Of a DNA stretch of 45,638 bases, positions 45,458-45,638 are shown piece by piece. Numbering within the stretch: the first letter of the stretch is position 1; the number at the start of each line of letters is the position of its first letter. Source of the DNA: Phialocephala subalpina. Lineage: Eukaryota > Ascomycota > Leotiomycetes > Helotiales > Mollisiaceae. The stretch lies in assembly GCA_900073065.1 (NCBI GenBank), contig FJOG01000005.1:2036824-2082461 (forward strand). Reading direction: 5' to 3'. The translations under genes and the position numbers were made by a program. The notes below the pieces were generated by a model that was given only the letters and a program-made list of their open reading frames with translations, made no database searches and was not told the DNA's origin.

Positions 45458-45638
45458 CGAGGAAGTAGGAACTTTGCTCGGGATACAAGTATTAGGGTTC
45501 TGTGTTTAGTATAGGAAGTGCTAGGATGGCAGGAATTCATGTCAAGTTCTAAACATGGGATTGTTTTAGTTCAAGTCACCCCCAATTTGGAAGTGTCGTA
45601 GGGTGTCAGTTGCTGGTCACGTGTAGTGGGTCAAACTC
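45458..45638. other. Downstream of the HET gene, end of window
   Basis: About 180 bp with no open frame of note. It probably holds the 3' untranslated region of the HET gene. Nothing else is visible before the window ends. Confidence 0.4.

Noticed and set aside
1..45638. CRISPR arrays, rRNA, bacterial-type operons or promoters
   Set aside because: No regularly spaced identical repeats, no rRNA-like sequence, and the gene structure is clearly eukaryotic with spliceosomal introns.

Overview
The window looks like nuclear DNA of a filamentous ascomycete (Pezizomycotina). The evidence is many short introns of 46-80 nt with GT..AG ends and CTRAY-like branch sites, a HET-domain gene, a LaeA/LAE1-family methyltransferase, an ABCC transporter, and sharply bounded AT-rich islands of the kind left by repeat-induced point mutation (RIP). 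A Leotiomycete-like source is only an impression from the protein sequences. I built the gene models by hand from splice signals and reading-frame phase, because most genes here are split and several are invisible as single open frames.

Layout. 1-2400: AT-rich, decayed mobile DNA with a TA-flanked terminal-inverted-repeat element (402-1178) and a decayed gene fragment. 2420-6351: a divergent pair, an inositol-type MFS transporter (-) and a Gfo/Idh/MocA dehydrogenase (+), sharing a 0.95 kb promoter with a three-copy 19-bp-spaced motif. 6352-6900: AT island. 7832-8167: a small secreted six-cysteine protein. 10912-12205: a six-exon LaeA-like methyltransferase (-), followed upstream by about 12.6 kb with no gene I can support, apart from a broken coding-like tract (20281-21228) and a degenerate tandem repeat (23640-24150). 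24818-27128: two divergent small genes that both look like double-stranded-RNA-binding folds; an intron of the second carries a long imperfect hairpin.

The most interesting block is 27311-33226. On the minus strand, a nucleotide-sugar transporter appears to be fused in frame, through a 51-nt intron, to a membrane-anchored glycosyltransferase-like domain. Divergently, 441 bp away, lies an 861-residue protein with a nucleotidyltransferase, a HAD phosphatase and an APH/choline-kinase-like domain. Together they could encode activation, Golgi import and transfer of one unusual glycan substituent in just two genes.

33492-38595: a 1666-residue ABCC transporter (-). 41137-42033: a six-exon 199-residue gene of unknown function that no single open frame reveals. 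42122-42450: AT island. 43367-45457: a HET-domain protein (+).

No rRNA, tRNA or CRISPR array was seen.
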